A DNA stretch of 64,000 nucleotides. Source: Saliphagus infecundisoli. Lineage in GTDB: Archaea > Halobacteriota > Halobacteria > Halobacteriales > Natrialbaceae. The position numbers and the translations under genes were made by a program. The stretch spans positions 1-64,000 of the forward strand of contig NZ_JAIWHV010000010.1 in NCBI RefSeq assembly GCF_020177375.1. Direction: 5' to 3'. The notes beneath the pieces were generated by a model. It was not told the DNA's origin, ran no database searches, and saw only the letters and a list, made by a program, of their open reading frames with translations. Within the stretch, counting starts at the first letter, position 1, and each line of letters starts with the position of its first letter. This document shows positions 1-9,078 of the stretch, one piece after another.

Positions 1-150
1 GACGTATCTCTTGGTTCTGGGTCTATTTGCTCGCATCAGGTTGAGCTTGCGCAGTCTACACACCCCTTTCCAGTGCCCCTCGCAGTGGTCTCGCTCTCCC
101 CAGCTTTATCAACTCAGAACGCAACAGGCCCGAGGCGTGCTATTCGTCAC
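1..150. other. no gene seen at left edge
   Basis: I see no convincing coding region in the first 150 bases. The longer open frames that cross it are shadows of the lipoprotein gene that begins at 182. It may be the 3' flank of a gene outside the window. Confidence 0.6.
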
Positions 151-158
151 ATATTAAT
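151..158 (+). promoter_or_regulatory. TATA box for the lipoprotein gene
   Basis: The A/T-only run ATATTAAT lies about 27 nt upstream of the ATG at 182, the spacing expected for a leaderless haloarchaeal transcript. Confidence 0.6.
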
Positions 159-181
159 CGATCGGGTCGAGAGGGGGTGGC

Positions 182-1477
182 ATGTGGGAACGGGTGACTC
201 GACGGATGCTCCTGGCCGGCGGGGTGGCGGCCGGTGGTCTCGGGATCGCGGGCTGTCTCGGGGAGGGCAGCGACGGGGGGGCTACCGCCGGTGCCGACGG
301 GTCCGACGGGGGCGGCGAGGACGACGCTACCTACGAGATCTGGGCACTCGATCGAGGGACCGATACGGGCTACGTCTACGAGCCCGGCGGGGAGGAGGGA
401 ACCTTCGAGGAGGTCGAGTCCATCGACTTCGCCGCCGACGACGGCGGGGGGCCCCACACGATCGCGTTCACTGCCGACTACGAGTACGCCGCCGTCGCCT
501 GTACGGCCGGCGCCCGCACGCTCTTCGTCCGGACGGAAGACCGCCGGGTCGTCGGCAGCGTCGAGACCGGTCCGGGGTCGCGGTTCGCCGCCTTTACCCC
601 CGACGAGGAGTACGTCGTCGTCGACGTCGCCGGCGCGGGCGCGATCAAGCGGATCGCGGCCGACCTCGAGGCCGAGGAGTTCGGGATCGACGGCGAGATC
701 GTGCTCACCGACAGCGAGACGATCCGGGAGCACGCCGGCGACTTCTCGGACTCGAGCCCGGTCTGTCACCAGCACACCGGGGCAGGCCACTCCTATCACG
801 CCCTAGGTCCGGACTACCGCGACGGCGGCCTCGTCGTCGTCGACCACGCTGACTTCTCGGTCACCGAGGTCTTTCACGGCGAGGTCGATGGCGTCCCGAC
901 CAACTCCGGGACGATGCCCCACTACGAGGAGTCGAAAATCTACCTCACGGCCGGCCGGCCGTCCGACTCCGAGGGGAGCGAGGAGGGTGTCGGCGACTAC
1001 TACGTTTTCGATACGGAGGGCCACGAGCCGATCGAGAGCGGGTTCACGGAGGGGATCGACGCACACGACCTCCGGTTTACCCCCGACGGCGAGGAGCTCT
1101 GGGTGCTCAACCGCGAGACCGGCGACGGGATCGTCCTCGATCCCGGGACCGATGAGGCGATCGCGGAGGTAGCGAACTACGGTCCCGCGCCGGACGTCAT
1201 GTGGTCCTCGCCCGACGGGGAGTACGTGTTCGTCTCGCTGCGGGGCCCCGAGCAGGCGCCGGGAGACTCCCATCCCGCGACCGGCGAAACACCCGGGTTC
1301 AACGCCATCGACGCCGAGAGCCGCGAGATCGTCGCGACCGTCGAACCCGACCCGATCGCGGACTACGGCGCGGACGAGATCGAAAACGAGGACGTCGCCA
1401 CCCCCGACTTCCACGGCATCGGCGTCCGCCCGATAAGCGAGTTCGACACCGAGATCCCGAACTCGCCGCCGTTCTGA
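182..1477 (+). CDS. Tat-exported lipoprotein, YncE-like beta-propeller
   Basis: The 431-residue protein starts with a twin-arginine signal (R7-R8 followed by MLLAGG) and a lipobox with Cys25 in GIAGC, so it should be exported folded and lipid-anchored. A Gly/Asp-rich linker follows. The rest has repeated blades of the type found in YncE/surface-layer beta-propellers, for example FTPDEEYVVVDV, FTPDGEELWVLNRET and SSPDGEYVFVSLRG. The start at 182 fits a TATA box about 27 nt upstream and a G-rich stretch just before it. No catalytic motif is visible, and the ligand is unknown. It stands alone, with a small antisense membrane-protein gene downstream. Confidence 0.75.
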   Translation: MWERVTRRMLLAGGVAAGGLGIAGCLGEGSDGGATAGADGSDGGGEDDATYEIWALDRGTDTGYVYEPGGEEGTFEEVESIDFAADDGGGPHTIAFTADYEYAAVACTAGARTLFVRTEDRRVVGSVETGPGSRFAAFTPDEEYVVVDVAGAGAIKRIAADLEAEEFGIDGEIVLTDSETIREHAGDFSDSSPVCHQHTGAGHSYHALGPDYRDGGLVVVDHADFSVTEVFHGEVDGVPTNSGTMPHYEESKIYLTAGRPSDSEGSEEGVGDYYVFDTEGHEPIESGFTEGIDAHDLRFTPDGEELWVLNRETGDGIVLDPGTDEAIAEVANYGPAPDVMWSSPDGEYVFVSLRGPEQAPGDSHPATGETPGFNAIDAESREIVATVEPDPIADYGADEIENEDVATPDFHGIGVRPISEFDTEIPNSPPF

Positions 1478-1567
1478 GTTGGGGTTCGTTCGACCTGCTG
1501 TGTCGTTTGACTTCGCTCCCGGTGACCGACATCCGTGTTACGTACAGTATTAGAGCAGACCACCGCT

Positions 1568-1741
1568 TTAGGAAGACTGTAAGTATCCGTCAGCAATCAT
1601 CAATACTGCAAGGACGGCTATGGCGATTAATAGTATTAGGCCACTACCGTAATCCGTTCCGACAGCAGCATAGGTGATCAAACCAATACTGGCCGAAACC
1701 AGGCACATCGCAAATAGACGTTTATCAGTGGGGGTGTTCAT
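1568..1741 (-). CDS. small two-helix membrane protein (57 aa)
   Basis: Reading the minus strand from the ATG at 1741-1739 gives a 57-residue protein ending in TAA at 1568. It starts MNTPTDKRLFAMCLVSASIG and has two hydrophobic segments, about residues 10-28 and 34-51, separated by the polar turn GTDYGSG. A TATA-like element at 1763-1770 is about 26 nt upstream of the ATG, right for a leaderless transcript. Codon and base use is clearly more A/T-rich than the neighbours. I do not recognise the family. It could be one of the many uncharacterised haloarchaeal two-helix membrane proteins. It is convergent with the lipoprotein gene. Confidence 0.6.
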   Translation of the reverse strand: MNTPTDKRLFAMCLVSASIGLITYAAVGTDYGSGLILLIAIAVLAVLMIADGYLQSS

Positions 1742-1762
1742 GTGGCAATATTATCAAGTACA

Positions 1763-1770
1763 AGTATAAG
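1763..1770 (-). promoter_or_regulatory. TATA box for the 57-aa membrane protein
   Basis: On the minus strand this reads CTTATACT, centred about 26 nt before the ATG at 1741. The surrounding 1742-1790 stretch is unusually A/T-rich for this genome. Confidence 0.5.
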
Positions 1771-1895
1771 TTTCCCTCTGTTTGTTACGTTCGCACGCGG
1801 ATGTAACGCCGGGTTCGGACAAAAGCGCTCAGAAAAAAGACTTCGACGGAGCCGGTGGTTTCGTTCACCGCAAACCGGCGCTCGCTTCGGTTGCG

Positions 1896-3554
1896 TTACA
1901 GCTCCGTGCTCACGTAGGGGCCGTCTTGGCTGTACCCGAGTTTCTCGCGGTAGTACTCCCGGGCGCCGATGCCCGAGATCACGGCGAGTTTCCCGTAGCC
2001 CGCCTCGCGGGCGAGTTCCTCGGCGCGTTCCATCAGCCGGCGGCCGTACCCTCGGTGCTGGTGCTGGCCGTCCTCGCCAGCCCCGCCGACTGCGACCTCC
2101 GATCCGTAGACGTGGAGCTCCCGTACGAGCGCGGCGCCTTCCAGTTCCTCGCGAACCGGGTCTCCGGGAAACCGAAGCCGACAGAACCCGACCAGCACGT
2201 CGCGGTCGAAGTCTTCGAAGGAAATGAAGTGTTCCGTGCCGCCACAGGCCTCGTAGCTCATCACGTCGAGTTCGATCTCGGCGGCCTCCCGCTCGGACAT
2301 CCCGGCTTCCCGACACCGGATGCAGTCGCAGGTCCAGCCGTGCTCTTCGAGGCGCTTTCGGGCGAGCTGTCTCAGGTTCGACTTCCAGACGCCGGCCTCG
2401 ATGTGGTCTGCCGGAATGTCGCGCTGGACGCGCTGGAGGCGCGTGTAGCGCGGGATCATCGACTTGATCTCGGCGACGAGTTCGGCGGCCTCCTCGTTGC
2501 CCAGGGGATCGAACTCCCCTTCGTGCCACCAGTCGTAGGTCGCGGTGCCCTCGACGATCAGCGTCGGATAGATCTTGAGGTAGTCGGGGCGCCACTGCTC
2601 GTTGTCGAACAGTTCCCGGAAGTCCTCTAGGCACATCTCCTTTGACATCCCGGGCTGGCCGGGCATCATGTGGAAGCCGACCTTGAACGCCGCGTCGCGC
2701 AGCCGGCGGTTGGCGTCGATCGACGCCTGCACGCCGTGGCCGCGGTGCATTTCTCGATTTATACGCTCGTAGGTCGTCTGGACGCCGACCTCGACTTTCG
2801 TCCCGCCGAGGTCGAGCATCCGGTCTATCTGTTCGGGGTCACACCAGTCGGGTTTGGTCTCGAAGGTCGTCCCGATGTTCCGAACGTCGTTCGTCTCGTT
2901 TTCGGCGATCACGTCCTCGAGATACCGCCACTCGTACTCCTCGGGATCCTCCGCGAAGCTGACGCCCTCGGCGGGTTCGGGCTCCGCTCCGGGGTCGAAG
3001 TCGTTCATCGCCTCCAGGGCGCGCTTGACGAAGTGTTCCTGGTAGTCGTGGCTCCGGGCGGTCATCGTCCCGCCCATCAGGATCAGCTCTACCTTGTCGA
3101 CGGGATGGCCGATCTGGCGCAACTGGTTCAGCCGGAGCGTGACCTGCCCGTATGGGTCGTAGTCGTTCTGGACCCCGCGGGCGGCGGCGGGTTCGTCGCC
3201 GGTGTAGCTCTGCGCCGAAGAGAACTCGGAGTCCGGCCCGCCGGGACAGTAGAGACACTTGCCGTGGGGACACCGCTCGGGCGAGGTCATGATCGCGACA
3301 GGCGACACCCCCGAGGCGGTCCGGACGGGCTTTCGCCGGAGCACCTCCTCTAGGTCCTCGCGGTGTTCCCGGGGTGCGTAGTCGAGCAACTCGGAGTTCT
3401 TCGGCACCTTCGGCGCCGAGTGCTCCGAGCAGGCTTCGAGCTTCGCCTTCTCGACCTCCTCGCGTTCGACCTCGCCGGCCAAGATACGACCGACAAGGGT
3501 CTCACAGACCCGCTCGAACGCCTCGGTCTCGGTCGGCGAGATCTCGGTACTCAT
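1896..3554 (-). CDS. elp3: tRNA uridine(34) acetyltransferase, Elp3 family
   Basis: This 552-residue protein is archaeal Elp3. It combines a radical-SAM domain with a C-terminal GNAT acetyltransferase domain and installs carboxymethyl-type modifications on U34 of tRNA. The radical-SAM cluster motif is C95-x4-C100-x2-C103 (RCPHGKCLYCPGG), followed by the family signatures DPYGQ and MPGQPG. The last about 150 residues carry the GNAT fold, with RGYGRRLMERAE as the acetyl-CoA loop and EYYREKLGY near the end. Length matches the family. The gene is alone on the minus strand, and 52 nt separate its start from the SHOCT gene upstream. Confidence 0.95.
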   Translation of the reverse strand: MSTEISPTETEAFERVCETLVGRILAGEVEREEVEKAKLEACSEHSAPKVPKNSELLDYAPREHREDLEEVLRRKPVRTASGVSPVAIMTSPERCPHGKCLYCPGGPDSEFSSAQSYTGDEPAAARGVQNDYDPYGQVTLRLNQLRQIGHPVDKVELILMGGTMTARSHDYQEHFVKRALEAMNDFDPGAEPEPAEGVSFAEDPEEYEWRYLEDVIAENETNDVRNIGTTFETKPDWCDPEQIDRMLDLGGTKVEVGVQTTYERINREMHRGHGVQASIDANRRLRDAAFKVGFHMMPGQPGMSKEMCLEDFRELFDNEQWRPDYLKIYPTLIVEGTATYDWWHEGEFDPLGNEEAAELVAEIKSMIPRYTRLQRVQRDIPADHIEAGVWKSNLRQLARKRLEEHGWTCDCIRCREAGMSEREAAEIELDVMSYEACGGTEHFISFEDFDRDVLVGFCRLRFPGDPVREELEGAALVRELHVYGSEVAVGGAGEDGQHQHRGYGRRLMERAEELAREAGYGKLAVISGIGAREYYREKLGYSQDGPYVSTEL

Positions 3555-3606
3555 TCGGTCATCTCCTACTGGCGGCGTCCGGCGAATAAGGGTGTCGCTA
3601 CCCGGG

Positions 3607-4101
3607 TCATCGCTCGCGCTCGAGGTGGCGGTCGGTGTCTCCGTGCGGGTTCTCTCGATCCCCGCTCCGGGCGCGCGCCCACTCGGAGGCGTCCTCTACG
3701 GTCTCGACCTCGAGCAGCCGTTCGAGTTTGTGCTCGAACTGCTCGTCGGTGAGCTCGCCGGCGGCGTACCGTTCCCGCAGGGTCTCGAGGGCGTCCCGGC
3801 GTCCGGGTTCGAGTTCGCGTTCTGCGGGTCGATCCTCGCGTTCGTCCTCGCCCCACCACTCCCCCCAGTCGTCCCAGTCGGTGTCTCCCCACATGCCGTC
3901 CCACCACTCGGCCCTGTCTTCCTCGTCGCCGTACAGCAAGGCGACGAGGGGGACGACGACCATGTACCCGATCAGCATGACGGCGAGCCACAGCGAGCCG
4001 CCAAAGCCGGAGATCAGGAGCGCGAGCCAGAGTCCGGTGACGATCGTCGAGGCGATCGCCGTCGCGTTCTCCCGGGCGCGGGTCGCGGGATCGCCGCTCA
4101 T
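3607..4101 (-). CDS. SHOCT-domain membrane protein
   Basis: I chose the ATG at 4101 (MSGDPATRARENATAI), which gives 164 residues. A longer frame continues upstream but runs antisense through mrpA. Two hydrophobic segments lie at about residues 15-35 and 38-58. An acidic Trp-rich stretch follows (WWDGMWGDTDWDDW), then a short C-terminal SHOCT-like helix pair, RERYAAGELTDEQFEHKLERL. SHOCT modules of this form are found at the ends of many small prokaryotic membrane proteins and are thought to mediate oligomerisation. The gene is divergent from the Mrp operon. A perfect inverted repeat, CGGTCC-GAC-GGACCG, lies between them at 4148-4162. Function is unknown. Confidence 0.75.
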   Translation of the reverse strand: MSGDPATRARENATAIASTIVTGLWLALLISGFGGSLWLAVMLIGYMVVVPLVALLYGDEEDRAEWWDGMWGDTDWDDWGEWWGEDEREDRPAERELEPGRRDALETLRERYAAGELTDEQFEHKLERLLEVETVEDASEWARARSGDRENPHGDTDRHLERER

Positions 4102-4254
4102 AGCCCCTCGTGTGCGCGAGGAAACGAAAGGGGTTTCGACCGGCGGCCGGTCCGACGGACCGACCGCTCGTCGCCCCCGTTTGGGCCACGGGCCCGGGTT
4201 CGTCCTTCCTGCCGAAGGGTTAAGGCGCGACCGTGGGTAGATCCACCGAACCGA

Positions 4255-6621
4255 ATGTCCCCGGAGCCGGTCGTCGTGTTCGCAGCCGTGTCGCTGCCGT
4301 TCGTCGCCGCCCTCCTGATGCCGCTTGCGTTCCGGTTGCTGGGCGAGCGGACGGGCTACCTCGCCGCGGGAGTCTCGTTTCTCTGTTTCGCACTGCTCGC
4401 GACCCAACACGGCGCCGAGGGCGTCGTCTCGCTCGCGTGGATCCCCTCCTTGGGAATCTCGCTTCGCTTCGCTGTCGATGGCTGGGCCGTGCTGTTCGCG
4501 CTGGTCGCAAGCGGGATGGGCGTCCTCGTCTCGATCTACTCGCCGGCGTACCTCCACGGCGAGTCCGGCCTCGCGAGGTACTACGCGGCCCTGGTGGCCT
4601 TCCTCGGGTCGATCCTCGGGGTCGCCCTCGCGGCGGACCTGATCGCACTGTTCGTCTTCTGGGAGCTGACGAGCCTCTGTTCGTTCGTGCTGATCGGTTT
4701 TCACACCGAGGACGACTCCTCGAGGTACGCCGCGCGGATGTCGATGCTCGTCACCGTCGGCGGCGGGCTGTTCATGCTCGCCGGCTTCCTGTTGCTGGCC
4801 CAGGCCGCCGGCGACCCCGCCTCCTTCGACCTCGCGGCGATGCTCGCCGAGCCCGGGCCCGTCCGCGACTCGCTACGGGAGGCCGGCCTCTTCGTCCCCG
4901 CGCTCGCGCTGATCGCCGTCGGCGCGACGACCAAGTCCGCCCAGGTCCCCGTCCACTTCTGGCTCCCCAGCGCGATGGCCGCGCCGACGCCCGTCTCCGC
5001 CTTTCTCCACTCCGCGACGATGGTCAAGGTCGGCGTCTACCTCCTCGGACGGCTCCGCCCCCTCCTCGAGAGCCCCGAGTGGTCGCTGTTGTTCTCGGCG
5101 CTCGGGCTCGCGACGATGCTCGTCTGTGCGATGCTGGCCGTGGCCTCGACCGACGTCAAGGAACTGCTGGCGTACTCGACGGCGAGCCACCTCGGACTGA
5201 TGGTCGCGGGCTTCGGCTTCGCCTCGGGGTACGGCGCCGAGGCCGGGGTCTTTCACCTGCTCAACCACGCACTGTTCAAGGCCGCCCTGTTCTTGATCGC
5301 CGGCATCGTCGCCCACGAGGCAGGCACCCGCGAGCTCGCGGAGCTCGGGGGACTCCGCCACGAGCTGCCGTTTACGGCCGCCATCACGGCGGTCGTCGCC
5401 CTGAGCATGGCCGGCATCCCGCCGTTTAGCGGCTTTTATTCGAAGGAGTTGCTGTTCAACGCGACCGTCGAGGCCGCCGGCCAGATCCCCGGCGCGATCG
5501 GCTGGCTCTACCCCGCCGTCGCCGTTCTCGCGAGCGTCTTTACCGTCCTCTACTCGGTTCGCTTTCTCGCGCTCTTTTTCGGCTCCCGGCCCGATGGACT
5601 CGGCCACGTCACCCGGCCGGCGCCGATCCTGCTCGTCTCGCCGGCCATCCTCGGCGCCCTCACTGCCGTCATCAGCGTCTCGCCCGGGATCGCGATCGAG
5701 ACCGTCGTCCGGCCGGCCGTCGACGCGACGGTCACGGAGCCCCGCGAGATGCCCCACGTGATCCCCACGTCGTACTCGACCGCGGTCGGGATGAGCGCGC
5801 TCGCGATCGGACTCGGACTGGCCGCCTACCCGTTCTACGGCCGCTTCCACCGGGGTATCGGCGGGCTGTCGGCGGCGATCCCCCCGGTCGCCGCGACCTG
5901 GTGGTACGACGCCGCTATCGACGGCCTCGAGCGCGCCGGACGAGGGCTCGCCGCCCGCGTCCAGAACGGGTTGCTCCGGACGTACGCGACCTGGACGCTC
6001 GGGGCCACCTGTGCGATCGCGCTCGCGGGCTTCGCCGCGGCCGGGGCACTCTCGGGAACGATGGTCGAGCTCGAGGCGTCGATCCCGATCGCGCTCGTCG
6101 CCGCCGTCGCGGTGGTCGCGGCGATCGCCGTCGTCCGCTCGCCGTCCCACGTCGTCGGCGTCCTCACGCTCTCGATCGTGGGGTTCATGCTCGCGATCGT
6201 CTACATCCTCGCGAGCGCGCCCGATCTCGCGCTGACCCAGCTCGTCGTCGAGACGCTCGTCCTCCTGGTCTTCCTGCTCGTCATCGAGGAGATTCCCGAG
6301 TCGGCGGAGCTTCCCGTCCCCAAGTTCTCGGAGATGGCCCTCGGGCGGGTCGGCCGGGACGCGGTCCTCTCGCTCGCCGTCGGCGCGACCGCCTTCGTCA
6401 CCGTCCTCGTCACGACCGACGCCCGCCCCGAGGGGGCCTCCGAGATCGCTCGCTACTACGCCGAGCAGGCCGTCCCCGAGGGTGGGGGGACCAACATCGT
6501 CAACGTCGTCCTCGTCGACTTCCGGGCGTTCGACACAATGGGCGAGCTCGTCGTCGTCGCCGTCGCAGCGATCTCGGTGCTGACGCTGCTCGTCATGCGC
6601 GGACGGGGTGAGGACGCGTGA
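4255..6621 (+). CDS. mrpA: Na+/H+ antiporter subunit A (MrpA/MnhA)
   Basis: This is the large subunit of the seven-gene Mrp cation/proton antiporter, 788 residues from the ATG at 4255; a longer in-frame extension upstream is not credible. The body is a NuoL-like proton-channel domain. FWELTSLCSFVLIGF and ATMVKVGVYLLGRLRP carry the conserved Glu and Lys of the complex I antiporter family. The C-terminal about 200 residues contain the MbhD/MbhE-like part that bacterial MrpA also has (PDLALTQLVVETLVLLVF). It ends in a 4-nt overlap (GTGA) with mrpB, so translation is coupled. The complex exports Na+ in exchange for H+ and serves pH and salt homeostasis. Confidence 0.95.
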   Translation: MSPEPVVVFAAVSLPFVAALLMPLAFRLLGERTGYLAAGVSFLCFALLATQHGAEGVVSLAWIPSLGISLRFAVDGWAVLFALVASGMGVLVSIYSPAYLHGESGLARYYAALVAFLGSILGVALAADLIALFVFWELTSLCSFVLIGFHTEDDSSRYAARMSMLVTVGGGLFMLAGFLLLAQAAGDPASFDLAAMLAEPGPVRDSLREAGLFVPALALIAVGATTKSAQVPVHFWLPSAMAAPTPVSAFLHSATMVKVGVYLLGRLRPLLESPEWSLLFSALGLATMLVCAMLAVASTDVKELLAYSTASHLGLMVAGFGFASGYGAEAGVFHLLNHALFKAALFLIAGIVAHEAGTRELAELGGLRHELPFTAAITAVVALSMAGIPPFSGFYSKELLFNATVEAAGQIPGAIGWLYPAVAVLASVFTVLYSVRFLALFFGSRPDGLGHVTRPAPILLVSPAILGALTAVISVSPGIAIETVVRPAVDATVTEPREMPHVIPTSYSTAVGMSALAIGLGLAAYPFYGRFHRGIGGLSAAIPPVAATWWYDAAIDGLERAGRGLAARVQNGLLRTYATWTLGATCAIALAGFAAAGALSGTMVELEASIPIALVAAVAVVAAIAVVRSPSHVVGVLTLSIVGFMLAIVYILASAPDLALTQLVVETLVLLVFLLVIEEIPESAELPVPKFSEMALGRVGRDAVLSLAVGATAFVTVLVTTDARPEGASEIARYYAEQAVPEGGGTNIVNVVLVDFRAFDTMGELVVVAVAAISVLTLLVMRGRGEDA

Positions 6622-7082
6622 CGACGGTCGTGATGCGGACGACCGCCCGGGTCGTCGTCCCGATCGTGCTCGTCGTCGCCCTCTCCTTGCTCCTCGAGGG
6701 CCACAACCTCCCCGGCGGGGGGTTCATCGCGGGCGTGCTCACGACGACCGCCTTCGCCTTGCTCTATCTCGCCTTCGGCCTTGACTTCCTCGAACGGGGC
6801 GTCCTCGGCCGCGAGGTCGAGTCCGGAAAGGCACCCTCGCGGGACCGGGTCGTCGTCGCCTACCGCCGACTGTTCGCGGCCGGGCTCGCGATCGCCGTCG
6901 GGAGCGCGCTGGTGCCCCTGTTCTTCGGGGTTCCGTTCCTGAGCCAGACGTACGTCGTGCTCGAGGGCGTCCCGATCTACGGCCACGTCGAGCTCGCGAG
7001 CGCGGTCGTCTTCGATCTCGGGGTCTACTGCGTCGTCGTCGGCGGCCTGCTCACGATCCTCTCGGCGGTGGGAGCCGAATGA
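6618..7082 (+). CDS. mrpB: Na+/H+ antiporter subunit B (MrpB/MnhB)
   Basis: The 154-residue membrane protein starts at a GTG overlapping the mrpA stop. It has the MnhB signature GHNLPGGGFIAGVLTT after the first helix, and four hydrophobic segments. MnhB subunits sit next to the C-terminal part of MrpA in the membrane arm of the complex. It is followed by mrpC with an ATGA overlap. Confidence 0.93.
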   Translation: MTTVVMRTTARVVVPIVLVVALSLLLEGHNLPGGGFIAGVLTTTAFALLYLAFGLDFLERGVLGREVESGKAPSRDRVVVAYRRLFAAGLAIAVGSALVPLFFGVPFLSQTYVVLEGVPIYGHVELASAVVFDLGVYCVVVGGLLTILSAVGAE

Positions 7083-7477
7083 CCGCGATCGTCCTCGCGG
7101 CGACCGTCGGCGCCCTCTTCGCCCTCGGCACCTTCCTCATGCTCCGGCGGGACCTGGTCCGGGTCGTCTGGGGGCTCGCGCTCGTCGGCCAGGCCGCGAA
7201 CCTCTACTTGCTGACCGCGGGCGAGATCGCACCCGCGACCCACGACGCGGTCCCGGTGCTCGCGGGCCACGGCGAGGTCCCCGAGACCGCCGACCCGCTG
7301 GTCCAGGCGCTGGTGCTGACGGCGATCGTCATCGGCTTCGGGATGACCGCCTTCGCGCTGGTGCTCTCCTACCGGGTCTACGAGGAACACGGCACCCTGG
7401 ACCTCGCCGAGATCGGGGGCCGAGAGGTCTCCGAGGGGCGAGAGCGGACCCGGAGCGACGGGGGTGACCGGCGATGA
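7079..7477 (+). CDS. mrpC: Na+/H+ antiporter subunit C (MrpC/MnhC)
   Basis: The 132-residue protein is NuoK-like with three transmembrane helices. It has the family pattern GTFLMLRRDLVRVVWGLAL, then DPLVQALVLTAIVIGFGM, which is diagnostic for MnhC. The last about 25 residues are a polar acidic/basic tail. It overlaps mrpB and mrpD by 4 nt each, as expected for a coupled operon in which subunits are made in fixed ratio. Confidence 0.94.
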   Translation: MTAIVLAATVGALFALGTFLMLRRDLVRVVWGLALVGQAANLYLLTAGEIAPATHDAVPVLAGHGEVPETADPLVQALVLTAIVIGFGMTAFALVLSYRVYEEHGTLDLAEIGGREVSEGRERTRSDGGDRR

Positions 7478-9078
7478 CCACCGTCGTCATCGCGCCGATG
7501 CTCGTCGTCCTCGTTACCGCCGTCCTCACGCTCCTGTTCGGGAGTTACCCCCGCCTCCGGACGGGCCTGGCCCTCGCGGGGACCGCGGGCTACGCGCTCG
7601 CGGTCGCCCTGCTGGCCTGGACGGTCGTCCTCGCGCCCGGCGCCCCGGGGATCGCGACCTACCAGGTCGGCGGTCACCCCGCGCCCTTCGGCATCACGCT
7701 GGTCGCCGACGGGCTCTCGGCGTTCATGCTCGCGATGGTCGCGACCGTCGGGCTCGCCTCGGCGATCTTCTCGACGCGGTACGTCCACAACATCGGCTAC
7801 GACCGCCGGACGTTCTACAACCCGCTCTTTCACGTCCTCCTGCTCGGGGTCACCGGCGCCTTCCTCACGGGCGACCTCTTCAACCTCTTCGTCTGGTTCG
7901 AGGTCATGCTGATGGCGAGTTACGTCTTCGTCGCCTACTACGGCGGCCCCCAGCACACCCGCGCTGCCTTCCGGTACGTCGCCTTGAACCTCGTCGCCAG
8001 CGCCGTCTTCCTGCTCGCGGTCGGCGGGCTCTACGCGACCACCGGTACCCTCAACATGGCCGATCTGGCCCAGCGCCTCGCCGACCCCGCAGCCTACGGG
8101 ATCGATCCGGTCCCCGTCGTCGGCCTCTTCGGACTCCTACTCTCCGTGTTCGCGCTCAAAGCCGGCCTCGTCCCCTTCCAGTTCTGGATCCCCTCGGCCT
8201 ACCGGGCGGCGCCGCCGCCGATCACCGCCCTCCTCGCGGGCGCGACGAAGAAGGTCGGGATCTACGCGATCATCCGGCTCTCCTTTACCGTCTTCGCCGG
8301 CGCCGACGTCCCCATCTCGCTCTCGGTCCCCGGCACCGACCTCGGGATCGCGGGTGCCTCCCCGCTCGCGTTCGTCGGCCCCGTCCTGTTTGCGATGGCC
8401 GCGGCGAGCATCGTCGTCGGGGGGGTGGGCGCGATCGGCCGGCCCTCGATCGAGGGCGTCTTCGCGTACTCCAGCATCGGCCAGGTCGGCTTCATCGCGC
8501 TCCCGGTCGCGCTCGCGGCCGCGGCCACGAGCGAGCAGTTCCGCCGGCTCGCGGTGCTCGCGGCGCTGGTCTACGCGCTCAACCACGCGCTGGCGAAGGC
8601 GCTGCTCTTTCTCGCGGCGGGCGCCGTCAGGTCGGCGACCGGAACGATCGCCTTCGACGATCTGGGGGGGCTTGCCGAGCGCGCGCCCGCGCTGTCGATC
8701 GCGGTCTTCGTCGGCTCGCTTGCGCTGGTCGGGATGCCCCCGCTGTCGGGCTTTTTCGGGAAGTTCCTCGTCTTCGAGGCGGCGATCCGAGCGGAGGCCG
8801 GCGGCGCCCTCGTCGTCCTGCTCGCGGGCTCGCTGCTGACGATCGCCTACGCGACCCGGGTCTGGAACCGCGGCTTCTGGGGCGCCCCATCGACGGCGGT
8901 CACTGACGCCCGGATGGACCGGGTCCAGGTCGCCGCGGTCGTCGCGCTCGCGGCCGGCGTCCTCGCGGTCGGGATCGGCTTCGATCCCGTCTACGAGTTC
9001 GCCGAGGTCGCCGCCGAGGCCGCCCTCGACGCCGAGGGGTACGCCGAGGCGGTCGATCCGGGGGGTGAGGCGGCGTGA
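7474..9078 (+). CDS. mrpD: Na+/H+ antiporter subunit D (MrpD/MnhD)
   Basis: The 534-residue NuoN/NuoM-type subunit is the second antiporter-like channel of the complex. NLFVWFEVMLMASYVF holds the conserved glutamate of helix 5, LLAGATKKVGIYAIIR the helix-7 lysine, and ALNHALAKALLFLAAG the helix-8 region. About 14 hydrophobic helices can be counted. The start overlaps mrpC (ATGA), and the 3' end overlaps mrpE by 4 nt. In the assembled complex MrpD and MrpA are the candidate proton and sodium pathways. Confidence 0.95.
   Translation: MTTVVIAPMLVVLVTAVLTLLFGSYPRLRTGLALAGTAGYALAVALLAWTVVLAPGAPGIATYQVGGHPAPFGITLVADGLSAFMLAMVATVGLASAIFSTRYVHNIGYDRRTFYNPLFHVLLLGVTGAFLTGDLFNLFVWFEVMLMASYVFVAYYGGPQHTRAAFRYVALNLVASAVFLLAVGGLYATTGTLNMADLAQRLADPAAYGIDPVPVVGLFGLLLSVFALKAGLVPFQFWIPSAYRAAPPPITALLAGATKKVGIYAIIRLSFTVFAGADVPISLSVPGTDLGIAGASPLAFVGPVLFAMAAASIVVGGVGAIGRPSIEGVFAYSSIGQVGFIALPVALAAAATSEQFRRLAVLAALVYALNHALAKALLFLAAGAVRSATGTIAFDDLGGLAERAPALSIAVFVGSLALVGMPPLSGFFGKFLVFEAAIRAEAGGALVVLLAGSLLTIAYATRVWNRGFWGAPSTAVTDARMDRVQVAAVVALAAGVLAVGIGFDPVYEFAEVAAEAALDAEGYAEAVDPGGEAA

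Noticed and set aside
4873-6150. 425-codon minus-strand frame within mrpA
   Set aside because: Antisense shadow of a coherent NuoL-type protein; Arg/Asp-rich translation.
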